Source of the DNA: an uncultured Planctomycetaceae bacterium
GTDB lineage: Bacteria > Planctomycetota > Planctomycetia > Pirellulales > UBA1268
Length of the DNA: 9,218 bases
Direction of reading: 5' to 3'
Assembly: GCA_903885855.1 (NCBI GenBank)
Contig: CAISKG010000141.1
Coordinates: 1 to 9,218, forward strand
In this document: positions 1 to 7,021 of the stretch, piece after piece
Position numbering within the stretch: the first letter of the stretch is position 1
How the letters are laid out: each line of letters opens with the position of its first letter
Notes under the pieces: generated by a model
The model's database searches: none
Told to the model about the DNA's origin: nothing
The model's input: only the letters and a program-made list of their open reading frames with translations
Made by a program: the position numbers and the translations under genes

Positions 1-1325
1 GGCCTGGAGGTCGTAGACGTGCACCGGCTTGTCGACGGCCTTGAAGCCAAAGTCGTCGGTGGCCCCGTGGACCGTGCCGCCGCGGACGCCGCCGCCGGCC
101 ATCCAGACGGTGAAGCCGTGGTGGTTGTGGTCGCGCCCCGAGATCTCGGTGATCCCGGTGCCAGGCTGGGGCAGCTCCACCGTGGGCGTGCGGCCGAACT
201 CGCCCCCCCAGAGCACGAGCGTGCTCTCGAGCATCCCCAGCCCCACCAGGTCGTCGAGCAGGGCGCCATGGCCCGGTCGCACTCCTTCGCCAGGCGGCCG
301 TGGTTGGTCTTGATCGCGTCGTGGCTGTCCCAGGGCTGGCCGGCGCCGTGCCAGACCTGCACGTAGCGCACCCCGCGCTCCACGAGGCGCCGGGCGATGA
401 GCATCTGCCGGCCCTGGACGTCGTCGCCGTAGCGGTCGAGCACGTGCCGCGGCTCGCGCGAGACGTCGAAGGCCTCCGCGGCCTCCTCCTGCATGCGCCA
501 GGCCAGCGCCATCGAGGCCAGCCGCGCCTCGAGCCGCGGGTCGGGCCCCCGCGCGGCGAGGTGGCGGCGATCGAGGCGCGCGGCGAACTCGACCTGCCGC
601 GCCTGCGCGCCGCGGTCGAGGAACGGATGCCGGACGTGCTCCACGAGCTGCTCGACGTCGCGCTTGGCGGTGTCGACGTAGGTGCCCTGGAAGATCCCCG
701 GGAGGAAGGCGCTGCGCCAGTTCTCGGTGCCCTTGATCGGGTACCCCCCCGGACACATCGCCACGAAGCCGGGGAGGTTCTGGTTCTCGGTGCCCAGGCC
801 GTAGGTCACCCAGGCCCCTGCGGCGGGGCGCACCATCCGCGCCTCGCCGCAGTTCATCAGCATCAGCGACGGCTCGTGGTTGGGCACGTCGGCGTGCATC
901 GAGCGCACCACCAGGAGCCGGTCGGCGTGGCGGGCGACGGAGGGGAAGAGCTCGCTGATCTCCAGGCCGCTCTGGCCGTGGCGGGAGAAGGCGAACGGCG
1001 AGGGGAGGGCCCCGCCGGTGCGGCGCTCCGTGGGGAGCGTGCCCGGCACCTCCTTGCCGGCGTAACGCTCGAGCGCCGGCTTGCGGTCGAAGGTGTCGAG
1101 GTGGCTCGGACCGCCGTTGGCGAAGAGATGGATCACCGCCCGGGCGCGGGGGGCGAAGTGGGGCGACCGCGGCGCGAGCGACCCGGGGGCGCGCGGGGCG
1201 TCGGCGGCGGCCTCGGCGGCGAGGATCCCGGCGGCGCCGAGCCAGCCGATCCCCAGGCCGCAGCGGGCGAGCATGCCACGCCGGCTGGGAGCGGGGCCGG
1301 GGCTGGGAACGGTCGGGGAGGGCAT
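1..1325 (-). CDS. DUF1501 family protein, Tat-exported, C-terminus off the window, with an apparent frameshift
   Basis: Seen: from the ATG at 1325 the frame encodes 353 residues, starting with a twin-arginine signal (SRRGML, residues 14-19) and a hydrophobic, Gly/Ala-rich stretch. FANGGPSHLDTFDRKP (68-83) and RYGDDVQGRQMLIARRLVE follow, both typical of DUF1501. At 265-266 one base appears to be missing. The family sequence continues in another frame (codons 264 to 1) with ALLDDL, WGGEFGRTP (Glu codon 201-199) and GRDHNHHGFTVWMAGGG. About 440 residues are visible; DUF1501 proteins usually have about 450-490, so roughly the last 40 lie beyond the left edge. Known: DUF1501 belongs to the alkaline phosphatase-like clan, its substrate is unknown, and in Planctomycetota it usually sits next to PSD1 genes, as here (19-nt gap). 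Inferred: exported partner of the upstream PSD1 protein. An internal ATG at 1274 would remove the Tat arginines, so 1325 is preferred. No clear Shine-Dalgarno is seen. Confidence 0.9.
   Translation of the reverse strand, partial: MPSPTVPSPGPAPSRRGMLARCGLGIGWLGAAGILAAEAAADAPRAPGSLAPRSPHFAPRARAVIHLFANGGPSHLDTFDRKPALERYAGKEVPGTLPTERRTGGALPSPFAFSRHGQSGLEISELFPSVARHADRLLVVRSMHADVPNHEPSLMLMNCGEARMVRPAAGAWVTYGLGTENQNLPGFVAMCPGGYPIKGTENWRSAFLPGIFQGTYVDTAKRDVEQLVEHVRHPFLDRGAQARQVEFAARLDRRHLAARGPDPRLEARLASMALAWRMQEEAAEAFDVSREPRHVLDRYGDDVQGRQMLIARRLVERGVRYVQVWHGAGQPWDSHDAIKTNHGRLAKECDRAMAPCSTTWWGWGCSRARSCSGGASSAARPRWSCPSLAPGSPRSRGATTTTTASPSGWPAAASAAARSTGPPTTLASRPSTSRCTSTTSR
264..267 (-). other. Apparent -1 frameshift site in the DUF1501 gene
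   Basis: Read on the minus strand, the first frame ends with ...CDRAM (ATG at 269-267). The next conserved residues, ALLDDLVGLGMLES, start with GCC at 264-262. Only two bases (266-265) stand where a codon of three is expected. Both flanking segments match DUF1501 consensus, while the unshifted continuation is Ser/Trp/Arg-rich with no family resemblance. No slippery heptamer or long homopolymer lies at the site, so programmed frameshifting is unlikely. An assembly or sequencing error, or a recent mutation, are the simpler readings. Confidence 0.8.
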
Positions 1326-1344
1326 GGGATGGCCGCCGGGAGGA

Positions 1345-4227
1345 TCAGTCGACGAATTGGAACTCGGCCGATGCCAGCAGCGCCTGGGCGAGCTGCTCCC
1401 AGGGGCCGAAGTCGCCGGGGCCGCCGGCCGCCCCGAGGAACGCGCGGGCGTGGGCGAGCTCCTCGTCGTCGGGGGAGCGCGACAGGCAGGCGCGCCAGAG
1501 TGCGCGGATGCGGCGGTCGTCGTCGGCGCCCGCCTCGCGGCCGGCCCGTGCCGCGGCGGCCCGCGCCGCCTCCACCACCAGCGGTGCGTTGAGGGCGGCC
1601 AGCGACTGTTGCGGCACGCTCGTCAGCGAGCGCTGGTGGGTGGCGGCGTCCGGATTGGCGACGTCGAAGACGCGCAGGATCCCCGGCACGTCCTGGCGGT
1701 CGAGGCGCGTGTAGAGCGTGCGCCGGTCCATGGCGTCGCGGGCCAGCGGGTCGATCCCGCGGCCGCCGCGTTTGCCGCCGTCCAGAAGCCCGCCGGCCGT
1801 CAGCAACGCGTCGCGCCACGCCTCCCAGCCGATCCGGCGCCGCTCGAAGCGGGCCACGAGACGGTTGTCGGGATCGGCGGCGACCGCCTCGGCCGCGACC
1901 GTGGCCGACTGCCGCCAGGCGCGGCTGGCGAGGATCTCGCGGTGCAGCCAGCGCAGGCTCCACTTCCCCTCGTCGATGAAGCGCCGTGCCAGGTCGTCGA
2001 GCAGCTCGGGGTGGCTCGGAAGCGGGCCGCGCAGGCCGAGATCGCCCACCGGGTCGGCGATGCCGCGGCCGAAATGGTGCGCCCACACCCAATTGACCAC
2101 CAGCCGCGCGGCGAGCGGATTGGCCGGATCGACGATGCCGCGGGCCAGCTCGAGGCGCCCGCTGGCGCCGGTCGCGGCGGGGGTGCCGCCGAGGAGCTCC
2201 GGCAGCCGCCTCCCCACCTGATCGCCGCGCCGGCCCGGATTGCCGCGCACGAACACATGCGCCTCCGTGGGCGTCGCGTCGTCGCGGAGCACCATAGCCT
2301 TCGGGGGCGCTCCGGGCGAGTCGGCCTCGTGGCGCGTGACCTCCATCAGGAGCCGGCGCCGCTCGTTCCCCTCCTCGATCGTCGCCAGCAGCATCGCCTC
2401 CGCCGGGGCCACGACGAAGCCGGTCCCCGCGGCGACCAGCCGGGCGCGGAGGGCGGCCACGTCGGCGCCCTCGTCGGCCGCCACCGGGGGGCCGCCGGCC
2501 CACTCCGGCGCCACCCGGGCCAGGAGGCGGGCGTACGCCTCCGCGACGCCGCGCAGATCGGCGGGCAAGGGCGAGCGCAGTTCCGCCGCCACCAGCGGAT
2601 GGACGAGCGCCGCATCGGGAGCGTCGCCCCAGACGGCGAGCATCGCGGCCATCGCCGGGCCGATCTCCGCGTCGGGCTTCGCCGCCAGGGCGACCCACGG
2701 GCCGAGGACGGGATCGGTCGGGGGGGCCGACGCCACCAGCCCGCGCACCCGGTCGATCACGAACTGCACCATGTCGTAATCGTCGGCCAGCCGGGGGGGC
2801 CGGCCGTCGGCCTTGCGCGGCGTGGGGCGGGCCACCTCGAGAAGGTAGTCGGCGGCGTGGGCGATCGCGGCACGCGTCCCGCGGCGGCGCACCGCGTCTT
2901 CGTGGGCCGGGATCGCGGCGAGGAGCTCGGCCTGGCGGGCGGCGAAGGCTTCCGCCTCCGGCCCGGGCGGCGCCGTGCCGATCACCGGCAGGTCGTCGGG
3001 GATGTTCGCGGAGGCGAAGATCCCGTACAGGCCGTAGTAGTCGGCCGCCGACACCGGCTCGTACTTGTGGTCGTGGCAGCGGCCGCAGGCGACGGTGAGG
3101 CCGAGCAGCCCGCGCGACACCAGGTCGATGCGGTCGTCGATGATGTCGTGCCGGTTGCCGATGAACGTCCGCCCCACCGTGAGGAAGCCCAAGGCCGCCA
3201 GATCGGCGCGCTCGGCCGGCGGATCGACCAGATCGGCGGCGAGCTGCAGCGTCACGAAGCGGTCGTAGGGGAGGTCGGCCTCGAGGGCGCGCACCACCCA
3301 GTCGCGGTAGGTCCAGGCGAAGGGATAGCGCGGATCCTGGCGGTCCAGCGCGTAGCCCATCGTGTCGGCGTAGCGTGCGAGATCCAGCCAGTGCCTCGCC
3401 CAGTGCTCGGCGTGGGCTGGGGAGGCGAGCAGCTCGTCGACCAGCGCGGTCCAGGCAGCCTCGGAGGGATCGGCGGCGAACGCGTCGACCCGGTCGGCCG
3501 GGGGCGGGAGGCCGACGACGTCGAACCACAGCCGGCGCACGAGCTCGCGCGGCGCGGCCTGGGCCGCGGGCTGCTGGCCGGCCGCCACGATCGCCGCGGC
3601 GAGGAAGCGGTCGATCGTGCCGGTCCACGCGCCGGCGCGGTCGGGGGCGAGGCCGGCGGGGAGTGGCGGGGGGGCGTGGCGCTCGATCGGACGGAAGGCC
3701 CAGTGGCGTTCCCGGGCCCACGCCAGCCGGGCGGCCATGTCCGCGGGCACCGCGTCGCCGGCGGCCGCCGGCGCTTCGGGCGGGCCCGCCGCCCCAGGGC
3801 CGCTCCAGGGGGCGCCGGCGGCGATCCACGTCTCGAGGATCGCCACCTCGTCGGGGGCGAGCGGCTCGTCAGGGGGCATGGCCGGCTCGGCCGTCCGGCG
3901 GACGACGGCGAGGATCCGGCTCGCGCCGGCGTCGCCCGGCACGATCACGGGGCCGCCGCTGCCGCCGCGGAGGAGGCCGGGCCGATGGTCGAGGCGCAGG
4001 CCGTTCTCCGCCACACGCTCGCCGTGGCAGCCCTGGCAGCGGTTGGCCAGGAGCGGCCGGACCTTCTCCTCGAAGAAGCGCTCCGGCTCGGAGGCCGCGC
4101 CGTCGGCCGTGGCGGCGGCGACGATCACCACCGCCAGCGCCGCGCGGAGCCACCCGTGCCGGTCGATCCGCGCGGGCGGCTCGACGGGGAGGAGGGCGCG
4201 GCTGTGGCGGAAAGGTCGGGCGGTCAT
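1345..4227 (-). CDS. PSD1 / planctomycete cytochrome c domain protein (PSCyt1-DUF1549-DUF1553)
   Basis: The 960-residue product starts at ATG 4227. Seen: a basic N-terminus and hydrophobic stretch (GWLRAALAVVIVAAATA, about 25-41) look like a Sec signal or membrane anchor. A PSCyt1 cytochrome module follows (about 50-145) with heme-binding CQGCH at 64-68 and a possible Met axial ligand in AMPPDE (about 116-121). The DUF1549 domain (about 200-410) contains RRLWFDVVGLPP, HWLDLARYADT and a second CxxCH, CGRCHDHKYEP (381-391). A linker of about 250 residues precedes the C-terminal DUF1553 domain (about 690-960) with NPLAARLVVNWVWAHHFGRG and SVPQQSLAALNAP. The ending EFQFVD is typical. Known: the family is nearly confined to Planctomycetota and relatives; its biochemistry is unresolved. 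Inferred: envelope protein working with the DUF1501 protein encoded 19 nt downstream. An in-frame GTG at 4287 would add 20 residues (980 in all), but that prefix does not look like a signal, so ATG 4227 is preferred. Confidence 0.95.
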   Translation of the reverse strand: MTARPFRHSRALLPVEPPARIDRHGWLRAALAVVIVAAATADGAASEPERFFEEKVRPLLANRCQGCHGERVAENGLRLDHRPGLLRGGSGGPVIVPGDAGASRILAVVRRTAEPAMPPDEPLAPDEVAILETWIAAGAPWSGPGAAGPPEAPAAAGDAVPADMAARLAWARERHWAFRPIERHAPPPLPAGLAPDRAGAWTGTIDRFLAAAIVAAGQQPAAQAAPRELVRRLWFDVVGLPPPADRVDAFAADPSEAAWTALVDELLASPAHAEHWARHWLDLARYADTMGYALDRQDPRYPFAWTYRDWVVRALEADLPYDRFVTLQLAADLVDPPAERADLAALGFLTVGRTFIGNRHDIIDDRIDLVSRGLLGLTVACGRCHDHKYEPVSAADYYGLYGIFASANIPDDLPVIGTAPPGPEAEAFAARQAELLAAIPAHEDAVRRRGTRAAIAHAADYLLEVARPTPRKADGRPPRLADDYDMVQFVIDRVRGLVASAPPTDPVLGPWVALAAKPDAEIGPAMAAMLAVWGDAPDAALVHPLVAAELRSPLPADLRGVAEAYARLLARVAPEWAGGPPVAADEGADVAALRARLVAAGTGFVVAPAEAMLLATIEEGNERRRLLMEVTRHEADSPGAPPKAMVLRDDATPTEAHVFVRGNPGRRGDQVGRRLPELLGGTPAATGASGRLELARGIVDPANPLAARLVVNWVWAHHFGRGIADPVGDLGLRGPLPSHPELLDDLARRFIDEGKWSLRWLHREILASRAWRQSATVAAEAVAADPDNRLVARFERRRIGWEAWRDALLTAGGLLDGGKRGGRGIDPLARDAMDRRTLYTRLDRQDVPGILRVFDVANPDAATHQRSLTSVPQQSLAALNAPLVVEAARAAAARAGREAGADDDRRIRALWRACLSRSPDDEELAHARAFLGAAGGPGDFGPWEQLAQALLASAEFQFVD

Positions 4228-4287
4228 GGCACCGGCAGGGCGGGGGCAGCGGGTCAATTCTAGGTCGCCGGGCGGCCCCTTCGACAC

Positions 4288-4310
4288 CGCGGGCGCCGCT
4301 CGAGCCCGCG
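4288..4310. other. Short GC stem-loop upstream of the PSD1 gene
   Basis: The arms CGCGGGC (4288-4294) and GCCCGCG (4304-4310) are exact reverse complements around a 9-nt loop. The structure lies 61 nt upstream of the preferred PSD1 start. It could be a leader hairpin or part of a transcription-stopping region after the asparaginase gene. Seven-bp GC arms arise easily by chance in DNA this rich in G and C, so functional support is weak. Confidence 0.25.
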
Positions 4311-4321
4311 CGGGGGGGCAC

Positions 4322-4352
4322 GGCGGCCCCGCCCGCGGGGGAGGGGGCCGCC
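4322..4352 (-). terminator. Candidate stem-loop terminator downstream of the asparaginase gene
   Basis: The arms GGCGGCCCC (4322-4330) and GGGGCCGCC (4344-4352) are a perfect 9-bp inverted repeat. The loop contains the self-complementary CCCGCGGG (4332-4339), which could fold further. The structure begins 13 nt after the asparaginase stop (TGA at 4368-4366, minus strand), where an intrinsic terminator would be expected. No T tract follows on the transcribed strand, so termination would be of the tractless kind or the hairpin may only stabilise the 3' end. Read-through into PSD1 cannot be excluded. Confidence 0.4.
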
Positions 4353-4365
4353 AGCGGGACCATCG

Positions 4366-5400
4366 TCACCCGGAGGCCTCCCCCTCCATGCGGATCCAGC
4401 CGACCGACAGCCCCTTCCAATTCGAGAGCCCGGGCGCCCGGAGACGGTCGAGTTCGTGCCGTTCCCGCTCGGTGGGCGAGGGGAGATGGCGGAGGAGGAG
4501 CGACGCCATGGTCACTTCCGCCGCCCGCGCCGCGCCGTCCTCCGCCTTGACGGCGATCCCGAGGCCGGCGGCCGGGATCGCCGCGCACAGCACTCCTTCC
4601 GCGCCGATCTTCACGAACACCCGTTCGCCGGCGGCCTCCATCACGCGCGTGTCGAAGCGCCCCGGTCCGGCGACGAGGAGCGGGTGGGCGGCGACCGCGG
4701 CGCGGAGCCTGGCGGCGGCGGCGGCGCGGCCTGGAGCCAGGCCGGCGCCGCTGCCGAGCCGCGCGAAGGCGACGGCGAGGCGCTCCAGCGGCACCGCCCA
4801 CGTCGGCACCGAGCAGCCGTCGATGGCCCGCGCGGCCGCCGTGACCGGTGCCCCGGTCATCTCGGCCAGGATCGCGGCCACGCGCTCCTGCACCGGATGG
4901 TGCGGTGTCTCGTATCCGGCGATTCGGTAGCCGAGGTGGGCGGCGACGGTGAGGAACCCCGCGTGCTTTCCCGAGCAGTTGTTGTGCAGGCTGCCGGGCT
5001 CGGCGCCGCCGCGGGCCAGATCGCGTGCGGCCGCCTCGTCGAGGGGCCAGTGCGCGCCGCAGGCCAGCGCCGTCGCGTCGAGCCCCGCCTTGGCGAGCAT
5101 GCCGCGGGCCGTCTCCACATGAAGGGGCGTGCCGGCGTGGGAAGCGCAGGCCAGCGCCAGCTCCGCCGGTGTGAAGCCGAAGGCATCCGCCGCGCCGCTC
5201 TCGACCAGCAGCAGCGCCTGGATCGCCTTCACGGCCGATCGGGGAAAGATCGGCCGCGGCCCGTCGCCGTGGGCGGCTGTCACGCATCCGTCGCCATCCG
5301 CCACGACCGCGTGTACCCGGTGGCACGATTCGACCTGCGCGCCGCGGCCGACGACCACGTGCAGCGGGGCCAGGGCTTTGGGAGCGGGGCGGGAGGGCAT
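4366..5400 (-). CDS. L-asparaginase, type II family (Rhizobium etli ReAV-like)
   Basis: This 344-residue protein is predicted to hydrolyse L-asparagine to aspartate and ammonia. Seen: RSAVKAIQ carries a Ser-x-x-Lys pair (S55, K58); ACASHAGTP supplies S87; NNCSGKHAGFL supplies C142 and K145; DGCSVPTW supplies C196; FVKIGAEGV supplies K264. Known: in R. etli ReAV, as I recall its structure, two Ser-Lys pairs (S48/K51 and S80/K263) and a zinc site of two Cys and one Lys (C135, K138, C189) define the class. Here the order and nearly all spacings agree, with a constant offset of 7 until a short deletion before the last Lys. This class is unrelated to the classical EcAI/EcAII asparaginases. No signal peptide is apparent, so it is probably cytoplasmic. 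ATG 5400 is preferred, because extending upstream adds only Pro/Arg-rich sequence. No clear Shine-Dalgarno is seen. It is divergent from the second DUF1501 gene. Confidence 0.93.
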   Translation of the reverse strand: MPSRPAPKALAPLHVVVGRGAQVESCHRVHAVVADGDGCVTAAHGDGPRPIFPRSAVKAIQALLLVESGAADAFGFTPAELALACASHAGTPLHVETARGMLAKAGLDATALACGAHWPLDEAAARDLARGGAEPGSLHNNCSGKHAGFLTVAAHLGYRIAGYETPHHPVQERVAAILAEMTGAPVTAAARAIDGCSVPTWAVPLERLAVAFARLGSGAGLAPGRAAAAARLRAAVAAHPLLVAGPGRFDTRVMEAAGERVFVKIGAEGVLCAAIPAAGLGIAVKAEDGAARAAEVTMASLLLRHLPSPTERERHELDRLRAPGLSNWKGLSVGWIRMEGEASG

Positions 5401-5480
5401 CGGGGCACGGGGCCGGGGGGGCCGAAGGGGAGCGTGGGGAGCGCGTGGAGCGCGGGGCGTAGGGTATTCTGACGCAGGAT

Positions 5481-5507
5481 CCCGCGTCGCCGAAGGCGGA
5501 CCGCGGG
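5481..5507 (+). other. Leader stem-loop upstream of the second DUF1501 gene
   Basis: The arm CCCGCGTCGCC (5481-5491) pairs with GGCGGACCGCGGG (5495-5507) across a GAA loop. This gives 11 base pairs with two single-base bulges on the 3' arm. It lies 67 nt before the preferred start and would be in the 5' leader if transcription begins near 5470-5480. It does not resemble any riboswitch I recognise. The high G+C content makes chance hairpins common. Confidence 0.3.
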
Positions 5508-5564
5508 CCCCACCCGGGGGGCGGTGCCGATGCACGGCCATGTGCACAGCCACGGTCAGTCAGC

Positions 5565-5568
5565 GGAG
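5565..5568 (+). promoter_or_regulatory. Shine-Dalgarno GGAG supporting the ATG at 5575
   Basis: GGAG sits 6 nt before ATG 5575, an ordinary spacing. The in-frame upstream candidates (GTG 5524, ATG 5530) show nothing comparable. This decides the start of the second DUF1501 gene. Confidence 0.55.
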
Positions 5569-5574
5569 CGGCAC

Positions 5575-6957
5575 ATGCTCGGTTCGTCGCCACGTCATCG
5601 ACCGCTGCCGCGCCGTGGGCTGCTCGGCGTGGGCTGCTCGTCGGCGCTGGGGCTCACGCTGCCGTGGCTCGCCGCCCGCCGCGCGGCGGCCGATGCCCCG
5701 CGGCCGCGGGCGACCTCCTGCCTGATCGTCTTCCTTTCCGGGGGGCCGCCGCAACACGAGACCTTCGATCCCAAGCCCGACGCGCCGGTGGAGATCCGCG
5801 GCCCCTTCCTCCCGGTCTCGACGAGCGTGCCGGGGGTGCAGTTCTCCGAGCTTCTTCCCCGGACGGCGGCCCGCGCCGACCGGCTGTGCGTGATCCGCTC
5901 CATGACCACCGGGATCCACGCCCACTCCGCCAGCGGCTGCTTCATGCTCACCGGCCACGAGCCGGTCAACGCCGTGGAGAGCGTGCCCCCCGGCCCGCAG
6001 GACTGGCCGAGCATCGCCGGCGCCGTGGGCGCGCTGCGGGCGAGCGACCGCTCGCCGCTCGACGCGGTCGTGCTCCCCGAGCCGATCTTCAACAATCCCT
6101 CCATTCCCTGGCCCGGTCAGAACGGCGGCTTCATGGGGGCGGCGTGGCATCCGCACGTCATCCGCTGCGATCCCTCGCAGGAGCGGATCGAGATCGAGGG
6201 GCTCGTGGCCGGCGCGGCCGACCAGCAGCGCCGGCTCGCCGAGCGGCGCGGCCTCCTCGGCCGGATCGACACCGATCTCACCCGCCGGCTGCGCACGCCC
6301 GCCATGGCCGACTTCGACCGCTTCCGCGCCGAGGCCTTCGACCTGCTCGACGCGGGCCCGACCCGCGCCGCCCTGGAGATCGAGCGCGAGCCGGCGGCCT
6401 CGCGCGACCGCTACGGCCGCGGCAAGTGGGGGCAGAGCCTGCTGATGGCGCGGCGGCTCATCGAGGCGGGCGTGCGCCTCGTGCAGGTCAACTGGCCGCG
6501 CGAGCCGGGCGACACCGCCTCGGGCAATCCGCTCTGGGACACCCACCAGGACAACGCCGGCCGGGTGAAGAACGTCCTCTGCCCGCAGTTCGACACCGCC
6601 TTCCCCGCGCTGCTCGACGACCTCGCCGAGCGCGGCCTGCTCGACGAGACGCTCGTGGTGGTGATGGGGGAGTTCGGGCGCACGCCCACCATCAATCCCG
6701 CCGGGGGGCGCGACCACTGGGGGAGCGTGTTCTCGGTGGCGCTGGCCGGGGCCGGCGTGCCCGGCGGCGCCGTGATCGGCTCGAGCGACGCGCGCGGCGC
6801 CTTCCCGGCCGACCGGCCGGTGCGCCCGCCCGATCTGGCCGCCACGATCTTCCAGCTCCTCGGCATCCCCCCGGATCACGAGATCCGCGACCCGCTCGAC
6901 CGGCCGCTGGCGCTGGTGGCCGGCGGCCACCCGCTCGCGGAGATCGTGGGGGGCTAG
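5575..6957 (+). CDS. DUF1501 family protein, Tat-exported, second copy without a PSD1 partner
   Basis: The 460-residue product is full length for DUF1501. Seen: an N-terminal twin-arginine signal (PRRGLLG, arginines at 13-14) with a hydrophobic core (ALGLTLPWLAA); FLSGGPPQHETFDPKP (53-68); HAHSASGCFMLTGHEP; KWGQSLLMARRLIEAGVRLVQV; VVMGEFGRTP (E366); GRDHWG; and a C-terminal DLAATIFQLLGI segment. Known: DUF1501 is placed in the alkaline phosphatase-like clan and its substrate is unknown. The GGPPQHETFDPKP variant differs from the NGGPSHLDTFDRKP form of the copy at 1-1325, so these are separate subtypes rather than a recent duplication. Start choice: ATG 5575 has a GGAG 6 nt upstream and puts the Tat motif near the N-terminus. 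Starting at GTG 5524 or ATG 5530 would add a His-rich prefix (HGHVHSHG). It is transcribed alone, divergent from the asparaginase gene and convergent with the DUF4956 gene. Confidence 0.93.
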   Translation: MLGSSPRHRPLPRRGLLGVGCSSALGLTLPWLAARRAAADAPRPRATSCLIVFLSGGPPQHETFDPKPDAPVEIRGPFLPVSTSVPGVQFSELLPRTAARADRLCVIRSMTTGIHAHSASGCFMLTGHEPVNAVESVPPGPQDWPSIAGAVGALRASDRSPLDAVVLPEPIFNNPSIPWPGQNGGFMGAAWHPHVIRCDPSQERIEIEGLVAGAADQQRRLAERRGLLGRIDTDLTRRLRTPAMADFDRFRAEAFDLLDAGPTRAALEIEREPAASRDRYGRGKWGQSLLMARRLIEAGVRLVQVNWPREPGDTASGNPLWDTHQDNAGRVKNVLCPQFDTAFPALLDDLAERGLLDETLVVVMGEFGRTPTINPAGGRDHWGSVFSVALAGAGVPGGAVIGSSDARGAFPADRPVRPPDLAATIFQLLGIPPDHEIRDPLDRPLALVAGGHPLAEIVGG

Positions 6958-6975
6958 CCGGCGGGCGGGTCGGTG

Positions 6976-7012
6976 CCGCCCGAGCGGGTGGGCATCGCCG
7001 TCGCTCGGGCGG
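6976..7012. terminator. Candidate bidirectional terminator between convergent genes
   Basis: CCGCCCGAGCG (6976-6986) and CGCTCGGGCGG (7002-7012) form a perfect 11-bp inverted repeat with a 15-nt loop. It starts 18 nt after the DUF1501 stop (TAG 6955-6957) and, from the other side, 9 nt after the DUF4956 stop (TGA 7024-7022). It almost fills the 64-nt gap and could fold in either transcript. No T tract flanks it on either strand, so it would be a tractless hairpin. Position and perfect arms are the support. Confidence 0.5.
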
Positions 7013-7021
7013 GCCCCGGCG

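Larger units (their letters stand above)
5401..5574. promoter_or_regulatory. Divergent intergenic region between the asparaginase and DUF1501 genes
   Basis: These 174 nt separate two start codons pointing away from each other and so should hold promoters for both. The only AT-leaning patch is around 5465-5470 (TATTCT), a weak match to a -10 box on the plus strand, with no recognisable -35 element upstream. A strong stem-loop (5481-5507) and an 8-bp palindrome TGTGCACA (5541-5548) lie between that patch and the DUF1501 start. The region's role is inferred from gene orientation; the individual elements are tentative. Confidence 0.4.

Noticed and set aside
264..267. Programmed ribosomal frameshifting as an explanation for the DUF1501 frame change.
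   Set aside because: There is no slippery heptamer, homopolymer run or obvious downstream pseudoknot at the site, and DUF1501 proteins are not known to need frameshifting.
300..1592. A 430-codon plus-strand frame opposite the first DUF1501 gene.
   Set aside because: It is the antisense shadow of a gene with clear family motifs on the minus strand, and its end is arginine/proline low complexity.
1133..3829. An 898-codon minus-strand frame overlapping PSD1 and running into the DUF1501 gene.
   Set aside because: The translation is Arg/Pro/Gly-rich low-complexity sequence in a shifted frame; the PSD1 frame holds all the conserved motifs.
1081..4263. A 1060-codon open frame on the plus strand opposite the PSD1 gene.
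   Set aside because: It mirrors the PSD1 coding region, is rich in Arg, Gly and Ala without any family motif, and is explained by the scarcity of stop codons in very GC-rich DNA.
5465..5470. TATTCT as a firm sigma-70 -10 box.
   Set aside because: It has only four of six consensus bases and no -35 element at the right spacing, so it is mentioned only as a weak candidate in the divergent region.
3869..5593. A 574-codon minus-strand frame covering the asparaginase gene and the PSD1 5' end.
   Set aside because: It is out of frame with both recognised genes and shows no domain; it is a compositional shadow.
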